NCBI RefSeq assembly: GCF_003952225.1
Contig: NZ_CP034437.1
Span: forward strand, 3,532,001 to 3,596,000
From: Paenibacillus albus
Lineage (GTDB): Bacteria; Bacillota; Bacilli; Paenibacillales; Paenibacillaceae
Direction of reading: 5' to 3'
Length of the DNA stretch: 64,000 bases
A program made the position numbers and the translations under genes. How positions within the stretch are numbered: the first letter of the stretch is position 1; each line of letters starts with the position of its first letter. A model generated the notes under the pieces. That model saw only the letters and a program-made list of their open reading frames with translations. It did no database searches and was not told where the DNA came from. Positions 62,556-64,000 of this stretch are shown here, piece after piece.

Positions 62556-62975
62556 AAGCACACATTGGTGCTCTTTAGCTCGAAATAGACGTGAATCCCC
62601 GGCAGAGAGCACATATATGTGCTCTCTGCTGAGTCTCTCTCGCACCAGAACAACCCCATGGTTCGCACCAAAATAGCCTCCGAGAGCGGCAAAAGCCTCT
62701 CTCAACACCAAAAACATCGAAAAAACAATCTGAGAGCGGCAAAAGCCTCTCTCACACCAGAACAACCCCATGCTTCGCATCAAAATACCCTCCGAGAGCG
62801 GCAAAAGCCTCTCTCAACGACAAAAACACCGAAAAAACAATCTGAGAGAGGACAAAGCCTCTCTCACACCAGAACAACCCCATGCTTCGCATCAATATAC
62901 CCTCCGAGAGAGGCAAAAGCCTCTCTCACACCATCCCCCCAGGCTTCGCACCAAAAATACCTCTCTCTCAACCCA
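62552..62975. repeat. Intergenic palindrome array 3 (CTGAGAG units, GGC-AAAA-GCC core)
   Basis: The 528 bases after the glycosidase gene have units at 62552, 62603, 62680, 62730, 62792, 62842 and 62904 (steps 51, 77, 50, 62, 50, 62). The typical unit is GAGAGCGGC-AAAA-GCCTCTCTC. The 62602-62629 unit is a perfect 28-base palindrome with half GCAGAGAGCACATA. The first unit touches the glycosidase stop codon. Frames running through it are repeat translations. Confidence 0.87.
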
Positions 62976-63083
62976 AAATCCCGAACCTTATCATGCCATC
63001 TTCTTTCCTTACAAGCTTGCACAGACAACTGCATCTGGTAAGATGTAGATAGTCTCGTGCATGGACGAAGGATGTGATAATGG

Positions 63084-63569
63084 ATGCTGCATATTAGGCC
63101 GATGCTGTTGTCGGAGCTTGATTTTTTGATGGATATGCATTACGAATCCATCCATATCCCGCAGAATAAGCCGCCGAAGGACGAACTGCTGAATGCGCCG
63201 GCAATTCGAAAGTACAACGAAAGCTGGGGCAGAGCGGGTGATGCCGCACTGCTTGCAGAATGGGAGGGGCAGCTTGTTGGTGCAGTTTGGCTCCGGTTAT
63301 TCAATGAAGATAATAAAAGTTATGGCTATGTCGACGCCGAGACGCCTGAGCTTGGCATTGCGATAGCACCAGGGCATCGGGGGCGTGGGATTGGTCTCGC
63401 GCTCATGAAGGAGATCATCGAACTGGCGCGGGCAGATGGTTATCGAGCACTTTCGCTTAGCGTAGATCCGGCGAATTCGAGTGCCGTTCATTTGTATGAA
63501 CGTCTTGGCTTTGTGCGCTGCGAGGTGGCGGAAGGAACGTCTTGGACGATGAAGCTGAATCTCGTTTAA
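63084..63569 (+). CDS. GNAT family N-acetyltransferase
   Basis: A 161-residue acetyltransferase. LGIAIAPGHRGRGIGLALMKE holds the CoA loop (RGRGIG), and SAVHLYERLGFVRCE the family end. The substrate is unknown. AAGGATGTGATAATGG precedes the ATG. The next gene follows by 24 bases. Confidence 0.88.
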   Translation: MLHIRPMLLSELDFLMDMHYESIHIPQNKPPKDELLNAPAIRKYNESWGRAGDAALLAEWEGQLVGAVWLRLFNEDNKSYGYVDAETPELGIAIAPGHRGRGIGLALMKEIIELARADGYRALSLSVDPANSSAVHLYERLGFVRCEVAEGTSWTMKLNLV

Positions 63570-63593
63570 TCATGTGAGGGAGGTTGAATTAAT

Positions 63594-64000
63594 ATGAAAA
63601 TCCTAATTACAGGGGCAACAGGAAGTGTTGGCACAGGTGTTCTGGAAGCGCTGACACAGCAGCATGATATCCGGCTGTCGGATATCGCAACACCGAGTGG
63701 TGCTTCGCCGCAGCCGTTCTTTGCAGCAGATGTGAGAGAGCCGCATGCGCTTGACGAGGCAGCGCAAGGCGTGGATGTCATCATCCACACGCCTGCTTAT
63801 CATGGCATCCATATGGGCACCTTCACGGAAAAAGAGTTCTATGATCTCAATGTCACCGGCACCTTCGAAATGTTCCAAACCGCAGTGCGCAACAATGTTC
63901 GCCGCGTCGTCTGGCTATCCAGCATGTCCTTCTTCGGTGACGACTTCTACGCGTACACGAAGAAACTTGGTGAACAGCTGTGCGAATTTTATCATCGCAA
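63594..64000 (+). CDS. NAD-dependent epimerase/dehydratase-like protein (partial, cut by window end)
   Basis: At least 135 residues of a short-chain dehydrogenase-type extended family protein: KILITGATGSVGTGV (GxxGxxG) starts the Rossmann fold, DVRE and VDVIIHTPAY follow, WLSSMSFFGDDFYAYTKK holds S and YxxxK. The frame is open to the edge. GAGGGAGGTTGAATTAAT precedes the ATG. Probably a nucleoside-sugar epimerase or similar. Confidence 0.85.
   Translation, partial: MKILITGATGSVGTGVLEALTQQHDIRLSDIATPSGASPQPFFAADVREPHALDEAAQGVDVIIHTPAYHGIHMGTFTEKEFYDLNVTGTFEMFQTAVRNNVRRVVWLSSMSFFGDDFYAYTKKLGEQLCEFYHR

Noticed and set aside
62487..63048. Several frames (up to 140 residues) on both strands with ESGKSLSQ-type repeats
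   Set aside because: Translations of array 3; they cross each other and have no start signals.

Overview
The window looks like the chromosome of a spore-forming, Gram-positive bacterium of the Paenibacillaceae (Paenibacillus or Cohnella-like). The grounds are strong GGAGG-type ribosome binding sites, a T-box leader on trpS, a B. subtilis-like kamA/yodPQRST gene set, LplA/B/C-type sugar ABC transporters with a membrane-bound AraC regulator, a stalk-domain (copper amine oxidase N-terminal) protein and a LysM protein with an F/P/G/R-rich N-terminus. No rRNA, tRNA, CRISPR array, insertion sequence or prophage was recognised.

Region 1 (1-12.7 kb) is a run of small, mostly plus-strand enzymes of 150-470 residues: chorismate mutase, GNAT acetyltransferases, methyltransferases, histidine phosphatases, a metallophosphoesterase, T-box-trpS, a 5'-nucleotidase, an MFS pump, NUDIX, VOC, a nucleotidyltransferase and an aminoglycoside-phosphotransferase-like kinase. 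It also holds a 58-codon piece of isoprenyl (undecaprenyl-PP) synthase and two frameshifted genes. It reads like an accessory collection of small-molecule-modifying enzymes.

Region 2 (12.8-25.8 kb) is the functional centre. gabT, an aldehyde dehydrogenase and sigL (sigma-54) follow a sigma-54-type promoter. Next come ablB/yodP (minus), yodT-yodS-yodR-yodQ (plus), kamA (minus) and a sigma-54-dependent PAS activator (minus). Good -24/-12 promoters lie before gabT, yodP and kamA. Together they predict a nitrogen-regulated route from lysine through beta-lysine, N-acetyl-beta-lysine and 4-acetamidobutyrate to GABA and then succinate; only a thiolase is not seen here.

Region 3 (25.9-47.8 kb) has a PepF-type oligopeptidase, a LysR gene divergent from an E. 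coli-type chorismate synthase, fetAB, an ATPase, a HAD hydrolase, a NitT/TauT-type ABC importer, a phytanoyl-CoA dioxygenase, a D-threonine aldolase-like PLP enzyme, an esterase, a MerR-MFS pair, an EamA exporter and a YadA-head-repeat protein with an autoproteolytic G2-type domain.

Region 4 (48.5-62.6 kb) is a carbohydrate-use locus: AraC, GH172, an ABC sugar importer (binding protein plus two permeases), an AraC-type membrane sensor, a GH36 alpha-galactosidase and an 823-residue glycosidase-like protein. Two small genes close the window, the last one cut by the edge.

The most unusual signal is in the non-coding DNA. Four intergenic arrays (33.5, 42.3, 48.2 and 62.6 kb), each at the 3' side of a gene, consist of short palindromes set at about 50-51 or 61-62 bp steps, that is five or six helical turns. 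The core sequence differs between arrays, but the spacing is kept and stem changes are compensatory. Separately, four reading frames between 10.4 and 14.7 kb are broken. Three breaks are one base short in a homopolymer (possible assembly errors, or in one case a possible programmed -1 frameshift), and one is an 8-bp tandem duplication.
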